Below, in pieces: positions 26,278 through 34,831 of a DNA stretch of 64,000 nucleotides. The position numbers and the translations under genes were made by a program. The first letter of the stretch is position 1. Every line of letters starts with the position of its first letter. Source of the stretch: Labrenzia sp. VG12 (GTDB taxonomy: Bacteria > Pseudomonadota > Alphaproteobacteria > Rhizobiales > Stappiaceae); contig NZ_CP022529.1 of assembly GCF_002237595.1 (NCBI RefSeq), positions 2,356,001 to 2,420,000 of the forward strand. The letters are read 5' to 3'. The notes under the pieces are model-generated. The model was not told the DNA's origin. It did not search any database and was given only the letters and a program-made list of their open reading frames with translations.

Positions 26278-26361
26278 AAATATAACGTTCGTTATATTTG
26301 GTTGCGAGGCTTATTTATGTAACGATCGTTATTTTGTCAAGAATCAAATAACGATCGTTAT
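26278..26361. promoter_or_regulatory. Three TetR operators
   Basis: Three related palindromes: AAATATAACG-TT-CGTTATATTT (26278-26299, perfect 10-bp arms), TAACGATCGTTA (26320-26331) and ATAACGATCGTTAT (26348-26361). All share the TAACG-N2-CGTTA core. They fill the gap between the divergent tautomerase-like gene (start 26259) and the tetR-like gene (start 26377), so the regulator very likely controls both. Confidence 0.85.
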
Positions 26362-26376
26362 GAAAGAGCGGACAGC

Positions 26377-26973
26377 ATGGCAAAACAGCAGCTACGCAAG
26401 GCGGAGACACATCGCGCACTCCTGAACGCCTCCAGCCGGGCGTTTCGCAGCGAAGGTTTTTCCGGCGTTGGCGTGGACGCGATCGCAAAGGCGGCGGGCG
26501 CAACATCCGGGGCGTTCTACGCCCATCTTGGGTCCAAGGACGGAGCTTTCCACGCAGCACTGGAGCTTGGCCTGAACGAGGTGATCGAGACTGTGCCGAC
26601 CTACCAGGATCAGCATGGTGCGGGCTGGGTGGAGGCCTTTGCCCGGTATTATCTTGGAGCCGCCCATCGCAAGGACAGGGCCTGCGGTTGTGCCATGACC
26701 GCCATGTCGCCGGACGTGGCCCGCGCCAGGCCGGAAACACGCGCTCTTTACGACCAGCAAATGGAAACGATTGCGGCGCTCATCGCCAAAGGCCTGCCAG
26801 GGGACACCGACGCGCTGCGCCTGAACCGCGCCTGGGCCTTTCTGAGCGTCCTGATCGGTGCCCTGACGACCGCCCGGGCGCTGTCCGATGACCAGCTCGC
26901 GGAAACAGTGACGTCTGCCGCGCTGCCAGTGGCCCTGGCAGCCGCGACGGGCGGTTCCCTTCCAAAAGGCTAA
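26377..26973 (+). CDS. TetR family transcriptional regulator
   Basis: A 198-residue TetR-type repressor. The N-terminal DNA-binding domain includes FSGVGVDAIAKAAGATSGAFYAHLGSK, the classic helix-turn-helix with a Tyr-Ala-His cap. The C-terminal domain resembles the YxaF/LmrA-like ligand domain (CGCAMTAMSPDVAR). It has three palindromic operators directly upstream, pointing to autorepression and control of the divergent tautomerase-like gene. Its stop overlaps the convergent GNAT stop by 4 nt. Confidence 0.93.
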   Translation: MAKQQLRKAETHRALLNASSRAFRSEGFSGVGVDAIAKAAGATSGAFYAHLGSKDGAFHAALELGLNEVIETVPTYQDQHGAGWVEAFARYYLGAAHRKDRACGCAMTAMSPDVARARPETRALYDQQMETIAALIAKGLPGDTDALRLNRAWAFLSVLIGALTTARALSDDQLAETVTSAALPVALAAATGGSLPKG

Positions 26974-27539
26974 AGACGGCTTTCAGGCGCACCGGCCCGG
27001 GAGAGTGATGCGTTAGCGCCTTTCAGGAACTGGCGACGCGTTAGCCGGAAAATCCGGCAGGCAATCCCATCGATTTCCCGATCCTGCCAGAGGTGAAGCC
27101 CGGCTTTTTGCAACACCCTTATCGACGCATCATGCGCCTGCTCCGCCGTTGCAAACAGCTGCGGTTCACTGGTTTCTTCAAAGAACCAGGCAACCAGGGC
27201 ACAGGCAATTTCTGTTGCATAGCCGGCACCCCAGGCCTTTCTCTGCAGCACGTAGCCAAGTTCATAACCCTCGGGATCTTTCAGCTTGGAAAAACCCGCC
27301 CGTCCGATCAGAACGCCGTCCAGTGTCTCCAGCTTCCAGCCGGTGATCTTGTGCCGCCGGTTGTCTTCCAGATACCGGTCAAGACGGTCACGCACGTCGC
27401 CGGGTTGGAGTGCGACCGGACCTGGCGCCAGGAAACGGTTGACCTCCGGATCGGCGTGCAGCGCGACAAGCGCGGGCAAATCGTCCTCGGAAAATGGCAT
27501 CAGTCGCAGCCGGTCTGTCTGCACCACAGGGTGTATCAC
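26970..27539 (-). CDS. GNAT acetyltransferase (RimJ/RimL type), paralogue 1
   Basis: A 189-residue RimJ/RimL-like GNAT, starting MIHPVVQTDRLRLMPFSEDD, with GYVLQRKAWGAGYATEIACA as the acetyl-CoA motif. Substrate unknown. It is one of three adjacent minus-strand GNAT genes and is closest in sequence to the next one at 27586-28101, so they probably arose by tandem duplication. Confidence 0.9.
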   Translation of the reverse strand: MIHPVVQTDRLRLMPFSEDDLPALVALHADPEVNRFLAPGPVALQPGDVRDRLDRYLEDNRRHKITGWKLETLDGVLIGRAGFSKLKDPEGYELGYVLQRKAWGAGYATEIACALVAWFFEETSEPQLFATAEQAHDASIRVLQKAGLHLWQDREIDGIACRIFRLTRRQFLKGANASLSRAGAPESRL

Positions 27540-27585
27540 GATCGGGACTTTCCGGTTGGAGGGTCAGGGCGACGCACGATCTTGA

Positions 27586-28101
27586 TCAGGCCCTCGCCCT
27601 GTCCACTCGGTAGAACCGGCAGGCAAGCCCGTTTATGTCCATGTCCCGCCAGAAGCGCATGCCTGCTTTCTCCATGACCTTCTGGGAGGCCCCATGCTCC
27701 CGCACCGCATAGGCGATGAGATGATCCTGGTCGGTATTGTCGAAGAACCAGGCGACTAGCGCAGATGCGATCTCGGTCGCATATCCCCTGCCCCAGGCCG
27801 ATCTCTTCAGACTGTAGCCCAGTTCATACCCATCCGGATCCGACTGCCAGGAAAACCCGGCGCGGCCGACAAAACGGCCGTCAAGGGTCTCCAGTTTCCA
27901 TTTCGAGATGCCCGACTGGACGTGATCCTCGGCGTAGTTTTTCAAGCGCTGGTGCACTTCCTCCGGGCTCATGATTACCGGTCCCGGCGACAGGTACCGA
28001 TTGACCTCAGGGTCGGAATGCAGCTCCTGCAGTTTCAGAAAATCATCTTCGGTGAATGGCATCAGGCGCAGCCGCGCCGTTTCCAATACAGGTTTGATCA
28101 A
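27586..28101 (-). CDS. GNAT acetyltransferase (RimJ/RimL type), paralogue 2
   Basis: A ~171-residue RimJ/RimL-like GNAT with GYSLKRSAWGRGYATEIASA as acetyl-CoA motif. By comparison with paralogue 1 (MIHPVVQT...), the start is TTG at 28101 giving MIKPVLETARLRLMPF; GAAAG lies 8 nt upstream. A GTG at 28110 or a longer frame to 28191 are alternatives. The start is only 13 nt beyond a strong terminator, so expression must depend on readthrough or a very close promoter. Confidence 0.85.
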   Translation of the reverse strand: MIKPVLETARLRLMPFTEDDFLKLQELHSDPEVNRYLSPGPVIMSPEEVHQRLKNYAEDHVQSGISKWKLETLDGRFVGRAGFSWQSDPDGYELGYSLKRSAWGRGYATEIASALVAWFFDNTDQDHLIAYAVREHGASQKVMEKAGMRFWRDMDINGLACRFYRVDRARA

Positions 28102-28114
28102 AATGAACACTTTC

Positions 28115-28144
28115 AAAAAAAGGGACCGTGACGAACACGGTCCC
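28115..28144 (-). terminator. Strong Rho-independent terminator between GNAT genes
   Basis: On the minus strand, GGGACCGTG (28144-28136), loop TTCGT, CACGGTCCC (28130-28122), followed by seven T (28121-28115). It ends the gene at 28184-28726 and lies just upstream of the next GNAT gene. Confidence 0.92.
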
Positions 28145-28183
28145 AGGCAAATAACCTGGCGCCAACAGGCGCCGGTGCACTGC

Positions 28184-28726
28184 CTATGCACTCATGAGAT
28201 AGGATTGCATGGATGGGCTGAGCAGCTGGAACACATCCGCCTGCATGCCATCAATCACCTTGCTTTCGCGATGATAGAAACCCGCATCCAGGACGACATC
28301 ACGCATGAGGCGGTTATCGGTCCTAACGACGGCAACAAGATGCGAGAAATAGGTGTTTTCGAAGAACCAGCCCGACAGCGCAGCGCACAGACGGGTCGGC
28401 AATTCCGGATCCGCGTCGAGCACGTCGTTGCGCAGGCAATAGTTCAGGCTGATCTCGGAGGTCTCGGCGACCGGTGTGAACCCTGCCCAGCCTAAAAAGT
28501 CGCCGTCCGGAGAAACCGCTTTCCACTTCGCGAAACCGAGGTCGTCCTGGTTCTGCAGAGCCGTACGCACCAGCTCGGCCGCATCAACGACCGTGCAATT
28601 GCTGGAGAATTCGTGACATCGGTTTCCATACGGGTCGGAATGAAGGTCTTTGACGAGATGAATATCCGCCGGCGAAAAAGGGACAAGCCGCACTGCGCCG
28701 CATTCGAGATAAATCGTCTGCACCAT
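28184..28726 (-). CDS. GNAT acetyltransferase (RimJ/RimL type), paralogue 3
   Basis: A 180-residue GNAT of the same broad type but more diverged. The LECGAVRLVPFSPADIHLVK start and ISLNYCLRNDVLDADPELPTRL core are visible. The acetyl-CoA motif lacks the usual Q/RxxGxG/A signature, so activity is uncertain. It has its own terminator downstream. Confidence 0.78.
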   Translation of the reverse strand: MVQTIYLECGAVRLVPFSPADIHLVKDLHSDPYGNRCHEFSSNCTVVDAAELVRTALQNQDDLGFAKWKAVSPDGDFLGWAGFTPVAETSEISLNYCLRNDVLDADPELPTRLCAALSGWFFENTYFSHLVAVVRTDNRLMRDVVLDAGFYHRESKVIDGMQADVFQLLSPSMQSYLMSA

Positions 28727-28929
28727 GTCCTCCCTGGTTCTGAAGTCTGTTTGACCGCCACCGCCTCATTCTCGAAACGATTGCAGACAGGGCGATTCAT
28801 ATAACCCTGAATTGTGCCAACCCGATGGCAGACAAAAGTATAAGAACAAAATCGGAAAAAATAAATTCGTATTACCAACAGGTTAACCTGATACTCCACG
28901 CTGCAGCGCACACTTGTTATGTTAACCAC

Positions 28930-29886
28930 CTATCCGAAAAATATGCCTTGCCAGTTTTCCAGATTGATTCCGACCGACGGATCAACCCGTTGCCAATCGC
29001 TCATCTGGTTGCGGAACCAGGTTTCCTGACGTTTGGCGTATTGCCGCGTTGCAACAGTCAGCCTGTGGAGCGTTTCTGAATAATCGGCTTCTCCAGCCAG
29101 AAAAGCGCCGATTTCAGCGACTCCGATGGCTCGCATCGCTGGAAGTTTGTTCGAAAGGTCCTTCTCCAGGAGCGAACGCACTTCGGCCTGACCGGCCTTT
29201 GCCAGCATCAGCTCCGCCCTTTGCGCAATGCGCGCGTGCAGCCAGGGCCGGGGCGGTGCCAGCACGATCCGGCAGCACACTTCCGGCCGCAGCAATGGCG
29301 GCGCCTGATGCGCCTTCTGCCAATGTGCGAGCGACTTGCCCGTGGCCATCAGCACCTCCAGGGCCCGGGCGAGACGCTGCGGATCGGAAAGTGTCGCAGC
29401 AGCGGTCTTGTCGCCCAGCCGGGTCAGTTCCTGCCTTAATCCTTCCACACCTTGCCGGTCCGCCAGATCACGGGCCTGACGGCGAATCTCCTCCGGGATC
29501 TCCGGCATTTCGGCAAAGCCTTCGGTCAGCGCCTTGAAATAGAGCCCCGTGCCGCCAACCAGGATCGGGACATGCCCCTTTTCTTCGGCAGAGGCAATTT
29601 CGGTACTCACAAGCCGCAGCCAGGCCCCGGTCGAGAAGGCCTGGGACGCCGGAAGAATGCCATAGAGACGATGAGGTACTTCGGCCTCTTCTTCTGCCGA
29701 CGGCCGGGCGCTCACAAGGCGAAGGTCCTGATAGAGCTGCATCGAGTCGGCATTGAGAATGACCCCATTTAGCTTTTTTGCCAGATCCAGAGCCAGGGCG
29801 GACTTGCCGCTGGCCGTCGGCCCGGCTATCAGAATGACGCGCCTGTTCAAAGCTTCTGTCCTGCTGCCTTCCAAGGAACTGTCCAT
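28930..29886 (-). CDS. miaA: tRNA dimethylallyltransferase
   Basis: Transfers a dimethylallyl group to A37 of tRNAs that read UNN codons. The P-loop GPTASGKS is near the N-terminus, followed by NADSMQLYQDLRLVSARP (the family DSxQxY motif) and LVGGTGLYFKALTEG. Length is about 319 residues. The start is uncertain: ATG 29886 shares the bases CATG with the divergent serB start, ATG 29913 would be longer, and TTG 29850 would give the usual very short N-terminus (MNRRVILIAGPTASGKS). Confidence 0.93.
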   Translation of the reverse strand: MDSSLEGSRTEALNRRVILIAGPTASGKSALALDLAKKLNGVILNADSMQLYQDLRLVSARPSAEEEAEVPHRLYGILPASQAFSTGAWLRLVSTEIASAEEKGHVPILVGGTGLYFKALTEGFAEMPEIPEEIRRQARDLADRQGVEGLRQELTRLGDKTAAATLSDPQRLARALEVLMATGKSLAHWQKAHQAPPLLRPEVCCRIVLAPPRPWLHARIAQRAELMLAKAGQAEVRSLLEKDLSNKLPAMRAIGVAEIGAFLAGEADYSETLHRLTVATRQYAKRQETWFRNQMSDWQRVDPSVGINLENWQGIFFG

Positions 29887-30775
29887 GTCTCTCGTTGCCA
29901 CTTTGGTGTCCACGCCGACTGCGCCCGCTGTCGATCAGGAACTGCTCGTCAGGGCCGCCGACACCCTGGGTGCCACAGAGGCCCCGGTCGTTCTCAGCCC
30001 CGGTGTTGCAGCCGATATCCGGTTTACAGGTGCCGATGCAAGAGCTGCCGAACAGGATCTGCGCAGCGTCATCGGCTCACAACCCGTCGACGTCTTTGTG
30101 CAGGCAGACGGAGATCGCCGCAAGCGGCTGCTCATTGCCGATATGGATTCCACCATGATCCGCCAGGAATGCATTGACGAACTGGCGGCTGAACTCGGCC
30201 TGAAGGAACGCATCTCTGAGATCACCGAAAGGGCCATGCGCGGAGACATCGAATTTGAACCGGCCCTGCAGGAGCGTGTCGGCCTTCTGGAAGGCCTTCC
30301 GGTCTCCGCGATCGGTTCCGTCCTGAGCAACCGCATCCAGCTGATGCCGGGCGGCCGCACGCTGGTCCAGACCATGAAGGCCAACGGGGCCTATTGTGCA
30401 CTTGTCTCGGGCGGCTTCACCCATTTCACCAAGGCGATTGCGAACATGATCGGCTTTGACGAGAACCAGGCCAACACGCTGCTGGAAGCGGACGGCAAAC
30501 TGACCGGCAAGGTCGGCCAGCCTATCTTGGGCCGCGACGCCAAGCGGGCCCGACTGGAATTTCTCGCAGCCGAAAAAGGCATCGCGTTTGAAGACACGTT
30601 GGCCGTCGGCGATGGTGCCAATGATCTCGCCATGATCGAGCGCGCCGGCACCGGCGTTGCCTACCGCGCCAAGCCGGCGGTCGCCGAGGCCGCCGATTTC
30701 CGGATCGATCACGGTGATCTGACGGCCCTGCTCTATCTCCAGGGCTATGCGGAGAAGGATTTTGTGCTGAGCTGA
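29885..30775 (+). CDS. serB: Phosphoserine phosphatase
   Basis: Last step of serine synthesis, a HAD-superfamily phosphatase of 296 residues. The catalytic DMDST is at 86-90, motif II SGGFTHF in the middle, and motif III GDGANDLAMI near the C-terminus, with the cap between. An N-terminal ACT-like region of about 75 residues is present. ATG 29885 follows AAGGAA. It is divergent from miaA. Confidence 0.95.
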   Translation: MSLVATLVSTPTAPAVDQELLVRAADTLGATEAPVVLSPGVAADIRFTGADARAAEQDLRSVIGSQPVDVFVQADGDRRKRLLIADMDSTMIRQECIDELAAELGLKERISEITERAMRGDIEFEPALQERVGLLEGLPVSAIGSVLSNRIQLMPGGRTLVQTMKANGAYCALVSGGFTHFTKAIANMIGFDENQANTLLEADGKLTGKVGQPILGRDAKRARLEFLAAEKGIAFEDTLAVGDGANDLAMIERAGTGVAYRAKPAVAEAADFRIDHGDLTALLYLQGYAEKDFVLS

Positions 30776-30970
30776 AGGCGAGCTAGCGCTTCCCGATAAT
30801 TCGACACCCACCTTCGGCACGAGCCTCTTCTCAAGAACGTCTCGACCCTGAAGACAGCTTGACGTCTCCCGGGTTCAACTGGCGTTTGGGGCATGACCGG
30901 TGCCTCGGCACCCCTTGTAGCTCCCTCCCGTTTTGATGAAGATCCTCTGCCAGAACTGAAACATGCCAAG

Positions 30971-31915
30971 ATGATTTCCATTCAAGATATCCGCGCCGCA
31001 GCTGATCGCATTGCCGGAAAGGTGACTGTCACCCCCACGATCGGGGCTCCGGTCCTGTCAAAGCTGCTTGGACGACGAACCGTTCTCAAACTCGAGAACC
31101 TGCAAATCGGTGGATCTTTCAAACGAAGGGGCGTGTTGAACAGGCTCCTCTCCACGAAAACCGAAGCCGAAGACGCTCAATTTGTCGCCGTCAGCGGCGG
31201 GAACTTTGGCATCGCGCTTGCGGAAGTGTGCGAGACACTGGGCCTGGCTGTGACCATCGTCCTGCCTGAATCTGCTCCAGTGGCATCCGCACAGCGCATT
31301 GAAGCGGCCGGGGCAAAGGTGATCTGGACGCCGGATGTCGGGTCTGCCTTTGCCAGGGCGGATGAACTCGCCGCAGACGGCTATTCATTGATTGACGATT
31401 GCGATGATGTCCAGATCGCAGCCGGATCCGGCACATTGGCGCTGGAATTCCTGGAAACCGCTCCCCAGATCACGGACATTGTTGCCACAATCGGTGGCGG
31501 CTCGATGATTTCCGGCGTTGCCACGGCGGCAAAGGCCCTGTCCCCGCAGACAAGGGTCTGGGGTGTCGAGACGCATGGGTCTGACTCGATGGCCAGAGCC
31601 ATCAAAAAACGCACGCCCGTCACCATCGATGTGACCACAGCGATATCGACGCTTGGTGTTCCGACCGTTTCCAAAGTGTTTCTGGAGTGTGTTCTGGAAC
31701 TGGTCCGGGAGGTGGTCGTGGTGGAAGACCGGGAAGCCTTCCAGGGTGTCATAGACTTCGCCGAGAAAGAACACATCTGGGTGGAACCGGCGGCAGGGGC
31801 ACTGATACCTGCAGCGCAGCGCATCGCCGCCAATTTGCCCCATGACGCCGTGATCGGCCTTGTGATCTGTGGCGGCAATGCAACCGTCTCGGATGTGACC
31901 CGGTTTTCAGGCTGA
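30971..31915 (+). CDS. Threonine/serine dehydratase-like PLP enzyme
   Basis: A 314-residue fold-type II PLP enzyme. The PLP lysine lies in GSFKRRG, the substrate loop is SGGNFGIA (SAGNHAQG in classic IlvA/TdcB), and the phosphate-binding loop is GGGSMISG. The altered substrate loop suggests a different amino acid or a hydroxyaspartate-type substrate. There is no ACT regulatory domain. I chose ATG 30971 because MISIQDIRAAADRIAGKV is the standard start; an upstream frame reaches 30893. Confidence 0.85.
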   Translation: MISIQDIRAAADRIAGKVTVTPTIGAPVLSKLLGRRTVLKLENLQIGGSFKRRGVLNRLLSTKTEAEDAQFVAVSGGNFGIALAEVCETLGLAVTIVLPESAPVASAQRIEAAGAKVIWTPDVGSAFARADELAADGYSLIDDCDDVQIAAGSGTLALEFLETAPQITDIVATIGGGSMISGVATAAKALSPQTRVWGVETHGSDSMARAIKKRTPVTIDVTTAISTLGVPTVSKVFLECVLELVREVVVVEDREAFQGVIDFAEKEHIWVEPAAGALIPAAQRIAANLPHDAVIGLVICGGNATVSDVTRFSG

Positions 31916-32034
31916 GCGACCTGGTCCCAGGAACCGCCTGTCGGCTTGGTGCGCAGAACCGCAGTCCATCCTTCGAGACGGACGTGACCGACCTCCTCAG
32001 GTTGAGAGGGGACCGAGTGGCGCCTTGACGCAAA

Positions 32035-32058
32035 AAAGGCGCCGTTTCCGGCGCCTTT
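32035..32058. terminator. Bidirectional Rho-independent terminator
   Basis: AAAGGCGCCG-TTTC-CGGCGCCTTT, perfect 10-bp stem with A and T runs at its ends, between the convergent dehydratase and Do-protease genes. Confidence 0.88.
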
Positions 32059-32084
32059 CTCAGATCCAAATTCGTTGACCGAAC

Positions 32085-33572
32085 TTACTGGTCTTCGATC
32101 CGCACCGGTACGAAACGAACGTCGCCGGTCGGGTTGGACAGAAGCAGCAGTGCCGAGCGGCGACCGTCTTCCTTGAGTTTCTTGATCTGGGCCTCGACAT
32201 CGGCCGGCGTTGCCACCGGCTCCTGGGCGACTTCCTTGATCACGTCGCCCGCCATCACCCGCTTTTCCTCGGCGGACGAACCGGACAGGACTTCGGTGAC
32301 AACAACGCCGGAGACGTCTTCTTCGATCGAGAACTGCTCACGCAACGCATCGTCCAGTTCGGCCAGCATCATGCCGAGCACTTCGCTTTTTTCAGCCGGC
32401 TTGTCCGCGGGCTCGTCCTCGGTGGTTGCGCTCGCCTCGGTGACTTCATTTTCCTGCAGGCGCTCAAGCGTCACGGAGATGGTGACTTCCTCACCCTTGC
32501 GCAGCACGACGACTTCGACTTCCTTGCCGATGGCGGTTTCTGCGACCATGCGCGGCAGTTCCCGCATGGCTTCCACATCCTTGCCGTCGAACTTGATGAT
32601 CACGTCGCCCGGTTCGATCTCGGCCTTCGCGGCTGGACCGTCCTCGGTCACGCCGGCAACCAGCGCGCCCATGGCCTCTTCCATGGCCAGGCTGTCAGCG
32701 ATTTCGTCGGTGACCTCCTGAATGCGCACGCCAAGCCAGCCACGGCGGGTCTCACCGAACTCGCGCAGCTGATCGATAACGCGCATGGCGGTCTTGGCCG
32801 GGATCGCAAAGCCGATGCCGATTGAACCGCCAGACGGCGAAATGATCGCGGTGTTGATGCCGACCACGTTGCCCTGCATGTCGAACAGCGGGCCACCGGA
32901 GTTGCCCCGGTTGATCGACGCATCCGTCTGGATGAAATTGTCATAGGGACCGGAATTGATATCGCGGTTCCGCGCCGAGACAATGCCCACGGTGACCGTT
33001 CCGCCAAGACCGAACGGGTTGCCGATGGCCATGACCCAGTCGCCAACACGGATGGTGTCGCTATTGCCGAAATCGACCGCTTTCAGCGGCGTTTCCGGCT
33101 CGACCTTCAAGACAGCGATATCGGTCTTTTCATCGGTGCCGATGATTTCAGCGCGCAGCTTGGTGCCGTCATTGAAGTTGGCGGTGATTTCATCGGCGCC
33201 TTCAATCACGTGATTGTTGGTGATGATGATGCCTTCCGTGCCGTCGATGACAAAGCCGGAGCCCAGCGACTGAACGCGGCGCGGCTGATCGTCGTCGCGG
33301 TTCTGCCGGTTGAAGAATTCCTCGAAGAATTCCTGGAACGGCGATCCGTCCGGAACCTGCGGCATCGGCACCGAGCGGCGCCCCTGCACGGTCTGTGCCG
33401 TGGAAATGTTCACAACCGCATCTGCAAGGTTTTCCGCCAGATCGGCGACGGACACCGGTCCCTGTGCATGGGCTGTTTCGACGGGCTGCACCAGTGCCAT
33501 ACCGCCAAGCAGAATGCCCGCAGCAGCGGCTGCAACGCGGGTCATCCGACGGCGCATAATTTTTGGAGCCAT
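32085..33572 (-). CDS. Do-family periplasmic serine protease (DegP/DegQ/MucD)
   Basis: A 495-residue exported protease and chaperone for misfolded envelope proteins. A signal peptide ends near AHA-QG (residue 36). The catalytic triad is His121 (TNNHVI), Asp151 (TDIAVL) and Ser225 (GNSGGPL). Two PDZ domains follow (about 275-370 and 405-490), joined by a linker rich in Glu and Ala. The start has GGAGAAAG upstream. It lies downstream of hflK-hflC-DUF2065 with a hairpin between, so it likely has its own promoter too. Confidence 0.95.
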   Translation of the reverse strand: MAPKIMRRRMTRVAAAAAGILLGGMALVQPVETAHAQGPVSVADLAENLADAVVNISTAQTVQGRRSVPMPQVPDGSPFQEFFEEFFNRQNRDDDQPRRVQSLGSGFVIDGTEGIIITNNHVIEGADEITANFNDGTKLRAEIIGTDEKTDIAVLKVEPETPLKAVDFGNSDTIRVGDWVMAIGNPFGLGGTVTVGIVSARNRDINSGPYDNFIQTDASINRGNSGGPLFDMQGNVVGINTAIISPSGGSIGIGFAIPAKTAMRVIDQLREFGETRRGWLGVRIQEVTDEIADSLAMEEAMGALVAGVTEDGPAAKAEIEPGDVIIKFDGKDVEAMRELPRMVAETAIGKEVEVVVLRKGEEVTISVTLERLQENEVTEASATTEDEPADKPAEKSEVLGMMLAELDDALREQFSIEEDVSGVVVTEVLSGSSAEEKRVMAGDVIKEVAQEPVATPADVEAQIKKLKEDGRRSALLLLSNPTGDVRFVPVRIEDQ

Positions 33573-33670
33573 TAGGCTTTCTCCTCATCCCGGCCGGTGG
33601 GATCGCCAGCCATTCTTTCACGGGCCGGCATCCGATGGGTGTTTTAAGGTTCGTTTCCCAGAATATAGAA

Positions 33671-33700
33671 CGGGCGGGAGGATTTGGCCCCTCCCGCCCG
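33671..33700 (-). terminator. GC hairpin between DUF2065 and protease genes
   Basis: CGGGCGGGAGG (33671-33681), 8-nt loop, CCTCCCGCCCG (33690-33700). On the minus strand TTCTATATT follows, a weak U-rich tract. Partial termination of the hflK-hflC transcript is likely. Confidence 0.6.
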
Positions 33701-33711
33701 AAAACTTTTCG

Positions 33712-33897
33712 TTATCCGCGAATGATCCACACAAGAAACACGCCTATCACGGCCGCAATCAGGCCCGTCAGGCGCAGCGTCTGGTCCGGTGTCTCCAGCG
33801 CGCTGCGCATGATGGCTTTCATGCCACCGGGCACCAGCGCGTAGAGCACACCTTCAAGCACAAGGACCAGGCCCAGTGCGGTCACCAGCTCGCTCAT
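33712..33897 (-). CDS. DUF2065 small membrane protein
   Basis: A 61-residue protein with two hydrophobic helices (about 3-25 and 40-60), matching DUF2065, a family often encoded after hflC. Function unknown. It overlaps the hflC stop by 4 nt (ATGA), so it is translationally coupled to the HflKC complex genes. Confidence 0.9.
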   Translation of the reverse strand: MSELVTALGLVLVLEGVLYALVPGGMKAIMRSALETPDQTLRLTGLIAAVIGVFLVWIIRG

Positions 33898-34829
33898 TGA
33901 GAGGCGAGCGACGGCGACCGGTCGGACACGCCCTGGCTGCCATTGTCATTGGCGGCCGGATCAAGGTTCTGCCCCATCGGGTCCTTGAAGAACCGGAAGA
34001 AGCTCGAGTCAGGCGAAAGCACAAGGCTGGTATCCCCCGACCGCAGGCCGGCTTCATAGGCCTGCATGGACCGGTAGAAGGCAAAGAACTCCGGATCGGC
34101 GCCGAAGGCTTCAGCAAAGATCTTGTTCCGCTCTGCATCACCGTCACCTCGGGTGATTTCCGAATCCCGCTTCGCTTCAGCCACCAGAACCGTCGCGTCG
34201 CGATCTGCGCGCGAACGGATCCGGCGTGCAGCTTCTTCACCCTGGGCGCGGATCTCGGTGGCTTCCCGCTGGCGTTCCGTCTGCATCCGGGCGTAAATCG
34301 CCTGGGAGTTGGCATCCGGCAGGTCGGCCCGGCGGATCTTCACGTCAATCACCTCAATGCCGAGTTCCTTGGCGTTTGCGCTGACGTCCTTTCGGATCGC
34401 TTCCATGACACCGGAGCGGTCGTCACGCACGAGCGCCACGAAGCTGGTGCGGCCAAGCTCGGACCGGAGCGAGGACTGCAGCAGGGTCGACAGACGGCGG
34501 TTGGCCGTCTGCACATTGGCAACACGCTGGTAGAAGAGCACCGGATCGGAGATCTTGTAGCGCGCAAAGGCATCCACCACGAGACGCTTCTTGTCCGAGG
34601 AGATCGGCTCAAGCGGCGGCATGTTCAGGTTGAGAACGCGCTTGTCGAGATAGACCACATTTTCAACGAACGGAATCTTGAAGTAGTAGCCGGGTTCGGT
34701 TTTGGGCTCTTCAACAATCCGGCCGAGTCGCAGAACAAGCGCCTGCTGGGTCGGGTTGACGATGTAGATCGACATGTAGCCGAGCACGGCCACGCCAATC
34801 AGGAAAATGGCAAGAATTCCACTGCGCAT
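33894..34829 (-). CDS. hflC: HflC, FtsH protease modulator
   Basis: A 311-residue SPFH/prohibitin-domain protein with a single N-terminal membrane helix (residues ~5-25). It forms with HflK a large membrane cage that controls the FtsH protease. Typical segments include RIVEEPKTEPGYYFKIPF and the coiled-coil region RTEIRAQGEEAARRIRSRADRDATVL. Only 2 nt separate it from hflK. Confidence 0.96.
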   Translation of the reverse strand: MRSGILAIFLIGVAVLGYMSIYIVNPTQQALVLRLGRIVEEPKTEPGYYFKIPFVENVVYLDKRVLNLNMPPLEPISSDKKRLVVDAFARYKISDPVLFYQRVANVQTANRRLSTLLQSSLRSELGRTSFVALVRDDRSGVMEAIRKDVSANAKELGIEVIDVKIRRADLPDANSQAIYARMQTERQREATEIRAQGEEAARRIRSRADRDATVLVAEAKRDSEITRGDGDAERNKIFAEAFGADPEFFAFYRSMQAYEAGLRSGDTSLVLSPDSSFFRFFKDPMGQNLDPAANDNGSQGVSDRSPSLASQ

Positions 34830-34831
34830 GA

